Source: Enoplolaimus lenunculus (lineage: Eukaryota; Nematoda; Enoplea; Enoplida; Thoracostomopsidae). From it: a DNA stretch of 64,000 bases. Each line of letters begins with the position of its first letter. The stretch's first letter is position 1. The DNA lies in assembly GCA_030248215.1 (NCBI GenBank), contig JASANG010003909.1:124001-188000 (forward strand), in the 5' to 3' direction. The notes under the pieces were generated by a model, which had not been told where the DNA came from, ran no database searches, and saw nothing but the letters and a program-made list of their open reading frames with translations. Both the position numbers and the translations under genes were made by a program. Below are positions 35,022 to 47,355 of this stretch, piece after piece.

Positions 35022-38000
35022 ATGTTGCAACGACAACTGTGCCAGTTTATTTCATCGGTAAGTAGTTACCAAAGTAGTATGTATATAAATGGATACAGAT
35101 AATGGCACGTGGATTGCAAACGTATGTTTTATGTAACATTTGTATTAGGCTCCACTGTAATTGCTGTTCATTGCATTTATCATATTGTTAAATTTAGATT
35201 TTTTAATTTCAGCGCGCATTTGCAAATACGGCTGGCGTACCGTCAGTGAAAAATGTTCAGCCAGCTATTGCGCACAATCCAGTTTATTTTAAAGACTACG
35301 ATTTAAAGGTACGTTTCCACATTTATCTAGTATATACAGTACGTATATGCATTTTCCGTAGAGACAAAAATGGTATATGTATTTGGCATAAAAAATATGG
35401 TAAATAAATAACATGTCCAACGTTTGCAAGCTATATGTAAAATTTGTTAAAATGAACATGATGACTGGTGTAGGTTTTGATCTATTCCTTTTTGTTTTTA
35501 TGTGACTAAACAAATGTCATGTTCCTCGAACCGGAATTTGAGTTGAACCTTGATCGAGTAATGTTATTTCCTGGCTACATTTGTATTGGCGAGCTGCTTG
35601 AAGTGGTATTTTTTTGTTTTAGGTAACTCGGTTACCGACAGGAATCGTAGTTGCTAGTGTTGATACAATGCGAGATGTTAGCCGGCTCGGGTTGTTATTC
35701 AGTTGTGGAACCAGGTCAGAAAGCAGCGAACATCAAGGCATTATTCAGAGAATATCAAATGCAATTGGTTTAGTAAGTATATAAAGTAACTAATAATTTT
35801 CTCACTTTTCATTCGTTTACTTAAAATTACAAGAGTTAAATCGTGTATTTATCGGGGATTTATGCGTGCCTTGTAACGGCTTTAGTTTTTACTCTTTCGG
35901 AGATTCGTGATTTCTGTCGGCGTTAGTTTTCACAGGTTTTTGGAATTACGCAAGAAATTACAATGTTGCTTTGGTTTGTGAGAATCAATGGGATCGTTTA
36001 CTTTCAGCTCAGTCGCTTCGTAATAGAAAGTTTATTGAACGGTTACATATAGAATCGTAGCATTAAAATAGTTCGGCAGTTTAAGTGTAAATTTGCTTTT
36101 GTGTAAAATTGAGTTGCATAAAGTTTCAAGTTATTTTGTAACTTGTCATAACCGGATGCGTTACTGAACCGAAACTTCATAGTGTAACACTGCTACACTA
36201 TTCAATACCGTACTAAATAATTTTTTCCTCTAGAAATATATTAGGTGTCCTGTTAAAAATAAATATGTTCTTACGCTGTAACGGAAGGCTTAATATTCGT
36301 GTGTGATTCTGCAGAAAAATTTTGTTCACACATGCAACGTGGTAATATTCTAAATGTTGCTCTTATTCATTCCGCTCGCATCTTATAAATTATTTTTTCA
36401 CACTTGGCGCATTGTTAAATAACACTATTCTATTTTCAATTTAACGACATTAGACTGCTGCAAATTTTATGCAACTATGCCATACTTATTTTATGCGATA
36501 TACTTATTCAGTTTTCATTGTTGGTTTAATATAGTTTTTTTCGAAAGATGATATTTCAGGGTACTGAACGACTTCCGTTAGCAGAAGTTGGCCCGATACA
36601 AGGCGCATTGGGGACCGAACTGGCGTACGTCTTTTTAAAATATACATGATATATTTCTTTTTAAAATTATTGCATATCACGAAATATTGTCTGTCCACAT
36701 GTTATAGCTAGTTATTTAATGTTACAAAATACGCTGCAGAAGTTGCCACGAAACGGTAGATCTTTTGGTTTGGGTTTCTGAAACTATGCTTTTCCATTTT
36801 AACCTATGCGAAAGTTTAAGTCAGGGAGCAAATCAGACGTGATACAGACTAACAGTACTGGTATACTAGCCTTAAAAACACCAAAACTGTGCATTTCTTC
36901 CGCTTACGCGGGCTTAAAAATTGGTAATCGTTTATATTTGTCCAAAATGTAAGTGTTTAAGGTCGACGACTTAAGTATGTACTTCAAGAGAACCTAACTA
37001 ATAAATATTTAGGTATGATTTTAAAAACTCAGCCATTGTTCGGTAGTGGCGTGGCGTGATTGCTGTTTGAACTTGAAACTGATAATTATGTATTCTATGA
37101 TGGATTATTAATGGAATGTTACGTAATCATAAGTTACGTTGCGAAAAGATAATGCGAATCTATTGCAAATGTTTTATTTTGGGCATTCAGATCAACTTAT
37201 ACGCGTGAACATCTGCTTTTGTCTCTTTCGTGTATGAGAGAAGATTTGTAAGTTGTCTGTTTTGTGGCGGTTACGCTATTTGTCTAACTTCGGTTCTTTT
37301 AAAGCGGATCTTTCAGTTACTGCTGGCTTATTAATTTTCAAAGTATAACCGAGAAGGGATCTTAACGGAATTTGGCTTATATGCATACGTACTGATTCAA
37401 AACTATTTCAAGTTTTCAATATTACTAGAAGTTCAATCAAAAATGAGCTAAAAAGTACAAACCTTAAGCTTACTGTATTACAGTCTGCGAAAAAATAATC
37501 AACCGTCAAATTATGGGCCATAGTTATCATGGTACAACCAGAGGTCTGCCTCCGGTTCCGACTAAATATTTACCTCCGGCTCCAGCAAAATTTATACCAA
37601 ATATTCCTGCAATTTTGGCAGCGATATTTTCTGTTTTACAAGAATTGAATAGTTCAGTGATTTTGGTCTTGTGTTTTTGTACAATTTCTGGGACGTTTTA
37701 GGGCGTTAGTTGTCGGGATGTCTTTAAAATAACCCTAAAGCAAGATTTTTGACTACAGTTTCAAGTGGCGCATTTCAAACACGATTCGATGAGTCTGAGA
37801 TGAAAATACACCACTCTAAACAGCTACTGGTTGTAATGCAGCTTTATGTCAGGAAAACTTTACGTTGCCGGAGGGGGAGGGGGGCAAACTTTTATAAAGA
37901 GGGGCAGTTTTTTATTAAGTTTCTTTGTAAAAGATTTGCCCGGGGGCATATTTTCATGGGGGGCAAAATTTTTCATGACACCGGTATGAAATTGCTGTTC

Positions 38001-41000
38001 CAATTTGATAAAAGTTTCATTTTGTACCGGCTTGCTGATACATACTAACATGTACATGAAATAAATAGAGTATGTAAAAGAAATGTTTTATTTTAGACAA
38101 ATGGGCGTTGAGTTCTTGGGCGAAATGAGTCAGCCATCGTACCAAAGCTGGGCGCTTTCTGACCGGCGTGTGGATTTAGATTTGGAAACCAATGAAAACC
38201 TTGCAGTTTCCTCCAATCGTAAGTGCATTTGGTTTAATTGATGGTTGTCTTACTTAGCATATTTTTCTGTTTTGCTGGTGAATTTTTTTTAGTTTAGCAA
38301 TTCTTAAGCGAATATTTTGTAGATGGCCGTAAATTTATTTTTGAAACGTTTGTCTTTTCGCTTACAATGTAAAGGTTTAGAGTGTGGTTTAGGAATGTAC
38401 CTCAACACATATATTTATATCCTGAAATTTGCTTTAGGTTTTGGTCTGTTAATATTAGAGCCGAAAAATTTTAGGGATAATGGACCTTGTTCACAAGGCA
38501 GCGTACGGCACAACGGGACTTGGGAATCCGTTAATTTCACCTTATAATGTAGTAAAACGACATGGCGTGGCTGAGGTGAGTTGAAAATATTTTATAAGTT
38601 AATTTTTCGATGAGCTCAGTGTAAATGTTGTGTAACATATCTTTGTGCTGTCGTATTCTGGCGTTTCTCAACAGGTGTTGGGCAACCGTTCTGTGACGAA
38701 TGCCTCCCTCAAACTTGTTCACTTCCGGTTTCCCCAAGCCTTAAAACAAAAATTTTGGGCGTGAAACACATTTTTTATACGTATTCTGTTGTAATAAAAA
38801 GTGTGTTCACGTGTTATATTTAAGCGATCAGGCATGATTAAGTGAAATTTTCTCGCTTAAAGGTATCGAGGGGTGGCTCCCAGTTGAAACCGCGCGCTCT
38901 GTCTGCACCTAACTAATGCTCAGGTGCTGATACTACATGTACGGTCTGTTTTCAACTGTTACAGGTTTCGGCATTCGCAAAGCAACATCTGTGCACAGGA
39001 ACCGCTGCGCTGACCGGGATTGGAGTAGATCATGAAACGTTGTTGCGATACGCCGCAGATCATTTGAATTTAACGGAAGCGCCTGGAAAGTTGCCAGAGG
39101 CGGCAAAGTTTCGCGGAGGCAAGATTTTGTGTTTATGCTCTTGAGATAAAATTCTTTATGAGATAATTTGCATTGTCTTGCGTACAGTGCGTGTAATTTT
39201 TGTTGTTGGATTATGGACGCTACAGTTGTTTTGGATGTAGGATTATGCCTACTCAGGCTAAATGTCCCCGAGTAACCAGTATACTGAAGCAGATTTTGGC
39301 TACAGTGTTTATTGCCAATAGGTAATTCCAGCCCACCTTTAAATTTTTCAATATTTAAAAATCTGAACAGAATTCTTTAAAATACATGTTAAGAATAATC
39401 GCAATGTTCTTTTTTCGAATTTTGTTGAATTCTTAACGTTAAAAAGTGCAGAATTTTTGGTTACTTTTAAAATGTTCAAATTTTAATATAATGTAGAATT
39501 TCAATGATTAGCTTCGCACTTCAACGGAATAAGCGATCTTCAGGACTATTTAATCGCTCAAAACTGCAATTTTTAAACTAGCAGGGTTGAATGTTTATGC
39601 TTGTTTGGGATTTGAATGTTGCTATTCAACCGGGCATGTTATCTTAATAGAATTTATTTTCTAAATGTGTTGTTTTAGGAGAAGTTCGCAACTCAGAGAA
39701 TTTACCTCACACTTATTGCGCTGTCGTATCTGAAGGCGCCGAGTAACCTAAGCTTTGTTGGTTGAGTTATATACAGCTAGCACTTATAGTTTGTTAACGT
39801 TTTAAAACTTGCTTTAAACCTAAATATTTAAACATGTTCTATTTTACAATTTGTAAATTTAATTAGTGGTGGTGTATAGCTGTAGTTCTGCGGTTTGAAA
39901 CCGTGTAGCCTTAAAATGCTAGCTTACTGTAGGTGCTACACGCATTTCGAGAACATTGTTTTCATTGTAGTGATACTTATGTGACACACGTATTACGAAG
40001 GTTAATGTATAAATATCAGGTGGCTCGGTTACAGCTATTTTACTTTGAAAGGCTTGGATTCACGTGGATTTTTTTAATTTTAGTAAGTATTCTAGAAAAA
40101 TAGTGGGTAAAAACCGCGAATTTGGCGTATAAACTATATTGCATCCGATCACGTGCTTCACACATTTTGAAAATCGGTTTCCGTTGTGAAGTATATTTAG
40201 GTGTCATATGTATTACGAACGATTACGAACGATCATTGTGTAGGTATCTGGTTTTTATAGCGCAAAGAATACAAAAGGTTTGGCTGTTCAAGCACTGCTA
40301 TCAGCTGCGCTTGGAGGATTGCCGGGATGCTCAACTGGTATCAATTTGTTATCGCCGATTTTAGAAAATGCAGTGAGCGCTGCAGCGCCGAATAGCGATG
40401 CCCAGGTAATGCAAACTTGATAATAGTATATGTACCCTTGACATGGGTTAAGGTGACTTCTAGGCTTTCTTTGCGTGCTGGCTGGCGGCTCAGATGAATA
40501 CCTTATTTCGACGTACAATTTATTGGTGTTAGACGAAAAAATACTGAATATACAAGATAACCTGCTGTGCAGCTGCAAATTCTATTTTAGGTTGCTCCTG
40601 TGAATATTGCATACGCGGACACCGGAATCTTTGGTTTTCAATTTTCAAGCGATCCAGAATTGGTTGAAAAAGTATGCGTATAGTGATTCCTTCTATATTT
40701 TACGATATGATAAACGTCATTTTGCCCAGTTATTCAGTATAATTTTTTGCGGCAGGTCATTTATAATCGCCAGAGATGCGTTAGAAAGAATAACAGTGCT
40801 GGAAAGCATTCTCGTACATGGAATGTCATTTTTGCAATAGTGCATGTATGGTATGTACGATTTGGTTAGGAAAACTTAAGTATATGTGTAGGTGGCAAAT
40901 TGCCACTGACAATTTGCCATCACTAGTTACTTTCTTGTCATGAAAGCTGGCTAGTGCTACTTTCTATTGTTATCACTGCTGGTATTTGTTGCATTTTTCT

Positions 41001-42139
41001 TTTAGGTTTTGAAAGCGTGTTTGTTGGAATTTCGAAATATCGGAAGCAAGGCGATTTCACAGGAACAGTTTACTACTGCCAAGTGAGTGTTTTTAGATTT
41101 TTGGAGTATTTTAAAAATGTTATTTGCTGTGCCGCTGTTTATTTGTATTTGTACTCAATATCCACGTTCATTTTAAGTTTTTATTCCTTACTGTTTTAAC
41201 TGTATAAGTACAGTGTTTTGTGTGTATAGTGTTGCGATTATGTGTAGCTCGTCTTCATCTCTGTCTAATGACGCTGTTATGACACGTATGTGAAAATTGT
41301 GCCATGGTATACGCAAGCTCTCGTGGATAATGCATAATATTTTAGAAATCAACTTATGATGTACATTCAAACTGCAGAAGATAACCAATCACAAGTTTTG
41401 GACTCAATGTCGAAACAAATTAGCGCCACTGGAGCGTATAATAGTCCTCGTGATGTTCTCAAAGCTGTTGATGCGTTGACGCTAGCTGATCTTAGCGAGG
41501 TAAGTTAATTTTGTAGTCATTAAAATTAATTTTAATTTATTTTGCTGTATGTCTTCAAGTCGTGAAAGAATTCAAGGACCCTATTGTCATGATTTTCGTG
41601 TTTATGTGATGAGAATATTGTGAAATTCTGACCAAGGTAGGTCGTAACGGTTTGAATAACAGACAGAACATTATAAATATGCGCTAAAATTTTACGGAAT
41701 TGAAAATTTTTTCAGTTATATTTCAATTAGTGTTTTTAGTTTCATTAACAGTGGTAAATTCGTTTGATGTACCCGTTGAAATGACCTTTAATTTAAATTG
41801 TGGCCCATGTAAAGATCGGGGGCGGAACGTTTTTCTGTGGGACTAGAATAGAGTAAGTTTAAGCTTTAGACTTATTTTTTTATTTGGCTTAGGCTTAAAA
41901 ATATGCTTATAATACTGTTTAGCCGCTGTTCTTTATTGTTTTGTGATTTGCATAAATTTATAAAACAAACATGAGAATGTAAAAAGTACAGAACAAAAAC
42001 AAACATAGAATGTGCGGAGGATAATTTCGTGTTTTTAAAATTTTAGCACGTGAAGGCATTAATGAAGAAAAAGCTAGCAATGGCCGTACTAGGCAATTTG
42101 GATTATACGCCGTATATGCAAGATTTAGCTGTCGCGTAG
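35022..42139 (+). CDS. UQCRC2: Cytochrome bc1 complex subunit 2, mitochondrial (core protein 2)
   Basis: Thirteen exons with matching phases: 35022-35057, 35213-35308, 35623-35772, 36560-36624, 38097-38218, 38475-38575, 38965-39118, 39679-39742, 40261-40405, 40591-40671, 41006-41082, 41346-41499, 42047-42139; 445 residues, close to the usual 450. This M16-peptidase-fold protein is a structural core of respiratory complex III in the inner mitochondrial membrane. The basic, acid-free N-terminus MLQRQLCQFISSRAFAN fits a mitochondrial presequence. Family landmarks are LPTGIVVASVDTMRDVSRLG, LVHKAAYGTTGLGNPLISPY, AAKFRGGEVRNSENLPHTYC and the C-terminus MAVLGNLDYTPYMQDLAVA. No HxxEH zinc motif is seen, as expected for core 2. 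Intron 7 has a GC donor (GGAG/GCAAGA) that is needed to read FRGGEVR. The segment of exons 4-5 is more divergent than the rest. Introns contain a telomere-like MITE (41801-41938) and a local duplication. Confidence 0.94.
39925..40245 (+). repeat. Local duplication in a UQCRC2 intron
   Basis: Two imperfect copies, about 39930-40030 and 40148-40245, share TGTGACACACGTATTACGAA / GTGTCATATGTATTACGAA and a GTGAAGTAT / GTAGTGATACT context. They lie just before the exon at 40261. The second copy ends a few bases from the acceptor. Confidence 0.45.
41801..41938. mobile_element. Telomere-like MITE copy in the last UQCRC2 intron
   Basis: Starts TGGCCCATGTAAAGATCGG and carries GGCTTAGGCTTAAAAATATG. The right end (GCCGCTGTTCTTTATTG) is degraded. 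Same layout as 1869-2059. Confidence 0.6.
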
Positions 42140-44503
42140 TAATATTATTTTGACTTCTTCTGTATGGTTGCCTATTTTGGTAGATATTTATGCCATTAGA
42201 TGTTTAGAAGGCAGTTGATACGCACTGCATATTTATATTATAACTATAGTGAATTCTTGTTCTTGCGTAATTTCTTTGATTTTTTTATGATTCGAGGTGG
42301 AACTGAATATGAGAGCAAATCTCGGAAAAGCTGTGCTTTTGGAAGGTTTGTCATGCTGTCATGTGCAAAATCACTAACCCCTATATAGTTTGGCATTTGT
42401 TCAGTGTTTCGGGTTTTGCTAGTGGCTAGTTGTCGGTTTTTTTCTATGGGAAAGTATGCTTTGAAAAATATCAAGATTGTGATCAAAACATTAATCGTAT
42501 AGTACAAATTGGTAATACAATGTATGTGGCTAAATACTTCACTACAATCTAGGTATTTCCAACATAAAACTTGTGTATCATTGGTATTTTAGATTTACTG
42601 TATATGGAATAGATTATTGTTTGTAATTTGATCAGGTTATGAACGACATGTTGTGAGGTTAAACAAAAAATAAACTTGGGAGCAAACGACATACTGATGT
42701 TTCTATCCAGTCGTATTGTGATTTAGGTATTGCTATGTCTTGTGCTGGAGTTTCTTTTAAATATGATTCGATAAAGAAAACAGGTTTACGTATCATAAAC
42801 CTGGGTGCAATTTACTGACACAAGTGTCTGGTTTAATTTCGTGACTTGTCGTTTGTAAGAGTATTGTTGTCATGTTGATACAATAAAAATAGTTTTGTCG
42901 TGTTTGATTTTAATAGAGCGAATAGGTTGTAGAGTCGTAATGCTATTTATGTTCCTAAAACAACCGGTGCCGAAAGTTAACCAATTTTGCCTGAGCTGGA
43001 GCTCAAGTAAAATGAAGGTGGTTATTTTAGGAAAAATTTAATCGGTCGAAAAACATCTTAGTATATTCAATCAAACAGGTACTAAGGAAATAAAGCGGCT
43101 TTGACACTTAAGCGGTGCTCATTCCGGATGAACGGCGTGAAAACAATTTCCGTTTTAGTCAAGTTATTCTATAAAATTAATGTATTTTCAAGGATGCAAG
43201 CGGAATTCCGGTTCCGGTAGGGAAATCTGGTATTTTTATAATCCTGTATATGTAATAAACCCAGTATTTTTTCACCGAAATTTTTCGGTATTATCGGTAT
43301 TGAAAATTTTTCTGATTTGAAAATTTATGAAAATGTCATATTCTAACTTATTTCTCTAAAATTGTCCGAGGGTGTATTGCCAAAATTTTCAAATTGTGCT
43401 ATACTCTATGTTTCATAATACGATTCCAACTACTGTATTTGATTCACGGTGTTAGCATTTTAAGTGGTGTGTTTACCGCATCAATAGCGATAAAATATCG
43501 TTAAAAATAAATTTTTCGGTTACAAGTATTTTTTATTTTGCGGTTCCGGTATTTTTTAACGTTTCGGTTCTGGTATTTTATAATTCCGATTGCACCTTGT
43601 TTACAATTTCGAAAAAATTCTTTGGTGGTGTTTCCGGTGCCCAACTTGAGTTATTAATTGTGTGCATGGAATTTTTCGGATTACCAGTGCCTGAAAATTT
43701 GAGAATCAAATTCCGTTGCAATACAGTTTTACTTTTAATCTATTATAAACTTTGTTCATTAAAACTTTTGACTACCAGTACCATACTTGCGCAAGGTAAA
43801 ATGAAACTACAATTTTAGTTGTTTTTCAAGCGAACCAATTTTTACCGTCTGTCTCAAATGATGAGTTGAGTTTCTGCTAAAATTCGCTATTCGAAAAAAT
43901 TCTGAAATTTATCAACCGTGTCATTGAAATTTAGAATAATATCTGGTTTTCAAAATTAAAATATCAAACTGTGTATGGTGTTAAATATAAGTTTTACATT
44001 TTCCTTAGTTATATAAAATAAAACCAATTTCCACAGATCATTATAATAACTTATTGAACATTAGGTTATTAATTTTTGCGTATTTTTGTTCCAGAATTTT
44101 GGGTTCAAAACATTCATTTGTAATGCCACGTAGGCTCGTACAAGAATTTGGATTTATGGAAATCACCCAATATTGAAATATACACGCATATATAGAATAC
44201 CGCTTGTAAGAAACGGATTTTGTATTAAGTAGAAGCAAATCTAAGCCTAAACCAAAGGTTAAGCGAAATTTTTATATGTAATGTCGCGCAACATTATTAG
44301 GCATTTTCGAGAACTCGTTTTTCTTAGGCGGTTCCGGTATTTTTTTCAACTTTCGGTTCGATTTCCGGTAATTTTTAACTTCTGTTGCACTCTGCTCTTA
44401 GGATATCGGTGGTTGCGAGGTACTGTGTGCCAAATTGGATGCTGTTCTAGTTTTATTGTAATTTTGATTTAGTAAAAATTTCCAATTTCAACTCGCTACT
44501 AAA
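42140..44503. other. Downstream of UQCRC2, no gene seen
   Basis: A/T-rich. Possible UQCRC2 poly(A) signals AATAAA occur near 42669 and 42883. A decayed relative of the CAGGGTGCAACCGG hAT family spans about 43190-43600 (GATGCAAGCGGAATTCCGG to CCGATTGCACCTTG). Another remnant lies near 44320-44400. Confidence 0.5.
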
Positions 44504-44930
44504 ATGTTTCGTTGTTTAATCGTTGCTGCCACAGTGTTGTGCATATACGGTTATTCTATGTACACTGTAAAAAATGTGGAGTCAAATTGACTCTCTCCGA
44601 AATAGGCGTTTCCTGACTACACAGACTGAGTCAAATTCGACTCCGCCAGAGTCAAATTCGACTCCGCCAGAGTCAAATTCGACTCACGGAGCGATTCAGT
44701 GAATCGAATTTGACTCTGGCAGAGTCGAATTTTGACTCCGTTTGTGTAGTCAGTAAAAGCCTATTTCGGAGAGAGTCAATTTGACTCACCATTTTTTGCA
44801 GTGTACGGGTTGTTAGATGCACTACATAGCTTTCACACAAAGATGGAGATGGCGCGAGCAGTGAACAGCCAAACAGGTAAAACAAAGGAACTAAGTACGA
44901 TTATAGGACCCGTATTCTCAGATGTGTATA
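44504..44930 (+). pseudogene. Secreted-peptide reading frame split by a hairpin MITE
   Basis: ATG at 44504 opens MFRCLIVAATVLCIYGYS, a convincing signal peptide, followed by Met and a Tyr codon cut by a 241-bp MITE (44563-44803). Beyond the MITE the same frame resumes as GLLDALHSFHTKMEMARAV and stays open (NSQTGKTKELSTIIGPVF) up to a second transposon at 44931. Read through the MITE itself, the frame stops after about 11 residues. I do not recognise the peptide. Either a host gene was disrupted recently or the MITE is removed as part of an intron; a GTAAAA donor-like word sits at 44877. The coding status rests on the signal peptide and frame continuity alone. Confidence 0.4.
44563..44803. mobile_element. 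Fold-back MITE, CACTGTAAAAAATG ends, TA target
   Basis: The arms run from CACTGTAAAAAATGTGGAGT to ACCATTTTTTGCAGTG and pair over more than 100 bases each, including GACTCTCTCCGAAATAGGC. The short centre is made of tandem GAGTCAAATTCGACTC units. TA flanks both sides (44561-44562 and 44804-44805), as for mariner-type elements. The arms have diverged little, which suggests a young insertion. Confidence 0.85.
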
Positions 44931-45089
44931 CTGTAGTGACCCGAATAAAACGGTGGATAATAACAGGGGGGTCTCCATTTTGAGTCCCAATCAATAGGCG
45001 GCTGTATCCATAATAAGAGTCCGTAAGCGGATAGAGTCCCTAAACCCTAATTATGCGTCGTCCACAATAACGTGCGTACGCTGTGTGGA

Positions 45090-45590
45090 TTTTTGAACCG
45101 TCAATTGACGGTTGACGACTACTAGTTTCAAAAATGAGTTTGCGTTGACGGATACTATCAAAATTTTATTTTCCGTTGACGGCTACTGTTTAAAATTTTG
45201 CAAATCTTAAATTTGTTTTAAGATTTGCATCAAAATTTAGAGGGCAGCCGTCAATGGGGTTTCTGATCTTGCTACCTGTTGACACTTGCTATTACAAAAC
45301 TTGCAAACCCATTGACGGTTGCTATATACCTCACAAGTACCCATTGACGGCTGCTATTCAAGTTTAGCTTTCGCATTGACGGTTGCCGTCAGAAGATGAA
45401 TCCCCGGTTGACGGTTGCCGTCTAAAGTTTTATTTTCAATTGACGGTTGCCGTCTAATCTAATTTTCAATTGACGGTTGCCGTCTAAACTTTAATTTTCA
45501 ATTGACGGTTTCTGTCCAAACTTTAATTTTCAATTGACGGCTGCCGTCTAAAATTAATTTTCAATTGACGGTTAGTCGTAGGTATATATA
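45090..45590 (+). repeat. Left array of CAATTGACGGTTGCCGTC units
   Basis: About eleven units spaced roughly 20-50 bases apart. The best ones read TTTTCAATTGACGGTTGCCG followed by TC. Each unit can fold as a 5-bp hairpin (GACGG, loop TTG, CCGTC). Confidence 0.85.
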
Positions 45591-47355
45591 TTTTTATAGG
45601 GCCAACGAGCCCGTAGCCAGAAGGCGGTACCGGAACTGGAATTCCGGTAGAACTCTACGGATCACCAACATCTGTTCCAAAAAACCACAACAAAATACAT
45701 GTGGTCCAGTATGTATATTTTTTTAGTCTGGCTACTGCATTTTATTAATATATAGTCTGGCTTTAATATTGCATAGACGAAGGTATGCTCCTCAGCTGCA
45801 AGCTTCACGCAACAGCATACCTTTTGTTCACAAGCAACGTTGTATTGCGAAAAAACACTATAGATATTAATATTCGAAAAATTTTTCGTACGTTGGGGGC
45901 CTGTAGCCAAGGGGGACGGGGGAAGGGGCTCAGCCACCCTAAAAAATTTTTTACCTTTTCTAGAAAATTTTCAACCTTGTTTTAGGTCAATGTGAACTTT
46001 GTATGCCACTCCAAAACAATTTTAGTTCCGCTAGTAGACGAGTGAGCTGGCGCACAGCATTGAAAAACTTTCGTAGGAGAAAAAATGTGACCAGAAAGGA
46101 TACTGATTTTTAAAACGGATATGCGGCAAGGGCGAGCCGTAGCCGAGGGGGCTCAGCCCCCTTTACAAAATGTTGCCGCCCCCAGAAAACTTTCAACTTT
46201 GCTATTTTTAAATGTAAAAAACTTTCTATGCCCCTTCCAAAAACTTTAGCCCCCCATCTAGCAAGGTGAGCTGGTACTGGTTTAACGGGCCTGCACAAAG
46301 CCTGTCTGCCATTGCAATTCAAGATATGTCTGGCCGAGTCTATTTGGGAGACGACCAGCCGCACTTTTGATGAGGGGGCACTGCCCCTAATGCCTCCCGT
46401 GAGGACGCCGTTGGTATTGGCAGTCGTAGGGAGCCCCAGCAATCGGTTTCCCAAATGTACAATTTTGTGCGCACGCCCCTGATATACCGAGCGGGTATTT
46501 CACTCGGTTTATAAAAGATTAGGTTCAGCTAGAGCGTCCGCCAAAAATAAAATTTTACATTTGGGGGCACCAAAGTGGGGACCCCGTATGACCTAGAAAA
46601 TCCGCTCGAACAGTTAACAATTTTTGCGATATATTTTTATTTTCAAAATGAAAAGCTAAACAAAAAATCAAACAACGATGCTTGACATTTCAAAAACCTC
46701 TCCGGTATTGCATAAAGACAAGGTACTGGACCATGGCCTATGTTTTAAACTTTGAGGGACATAAACGCTACTAGTGAAACGTTTGAATTTCTGCATTTGC
46801 TGCAATAAAAGATTTCACAATGTTTATAGAATAGCATGAAGGTATTCAACCCAAATTTGTCTCAGTTTTACGAACTTGTACTTTTCTAAAGAAATAGGTG
46901 TACTAAACTTCCACCAAAAGTTTATTTTGTTTTAGACCGTTCTTGTTGAAAACTGATATTTTTCTCGGGCGGACCAATTTTCCTGAAGCGGCCGCAGTTG
47001 AAATTGTTGATGCCACTCGTTTTATAAGCCGTTTTTTGGGATTGTGCAGTTCTTGGGACCAAAAGATTCAAAACATATCGCAATTTTTTTCGATTTTTGT
47101 TAATTTTCGAAATGAAAAACTTTAAAAAAATTCAAACAATCAAACGATACATATCAGGGTGTTCGCGTCCTGGAAAATCCGGTTAAATACGAAAAGTGTT
47201 TGTGTTTTCTATGCTCATAAAGACCCGATCGACAAAACAAATCCCGTCAAAAGGAGACAAGACAGTATCGCTTACAGACACAGAGAATGAAACAACCGTA
47301 TGGTCTACGCCGTTTCCGATCAGTTTAAGCTCCTGTTCAGTAGTTGGCTATTTAA

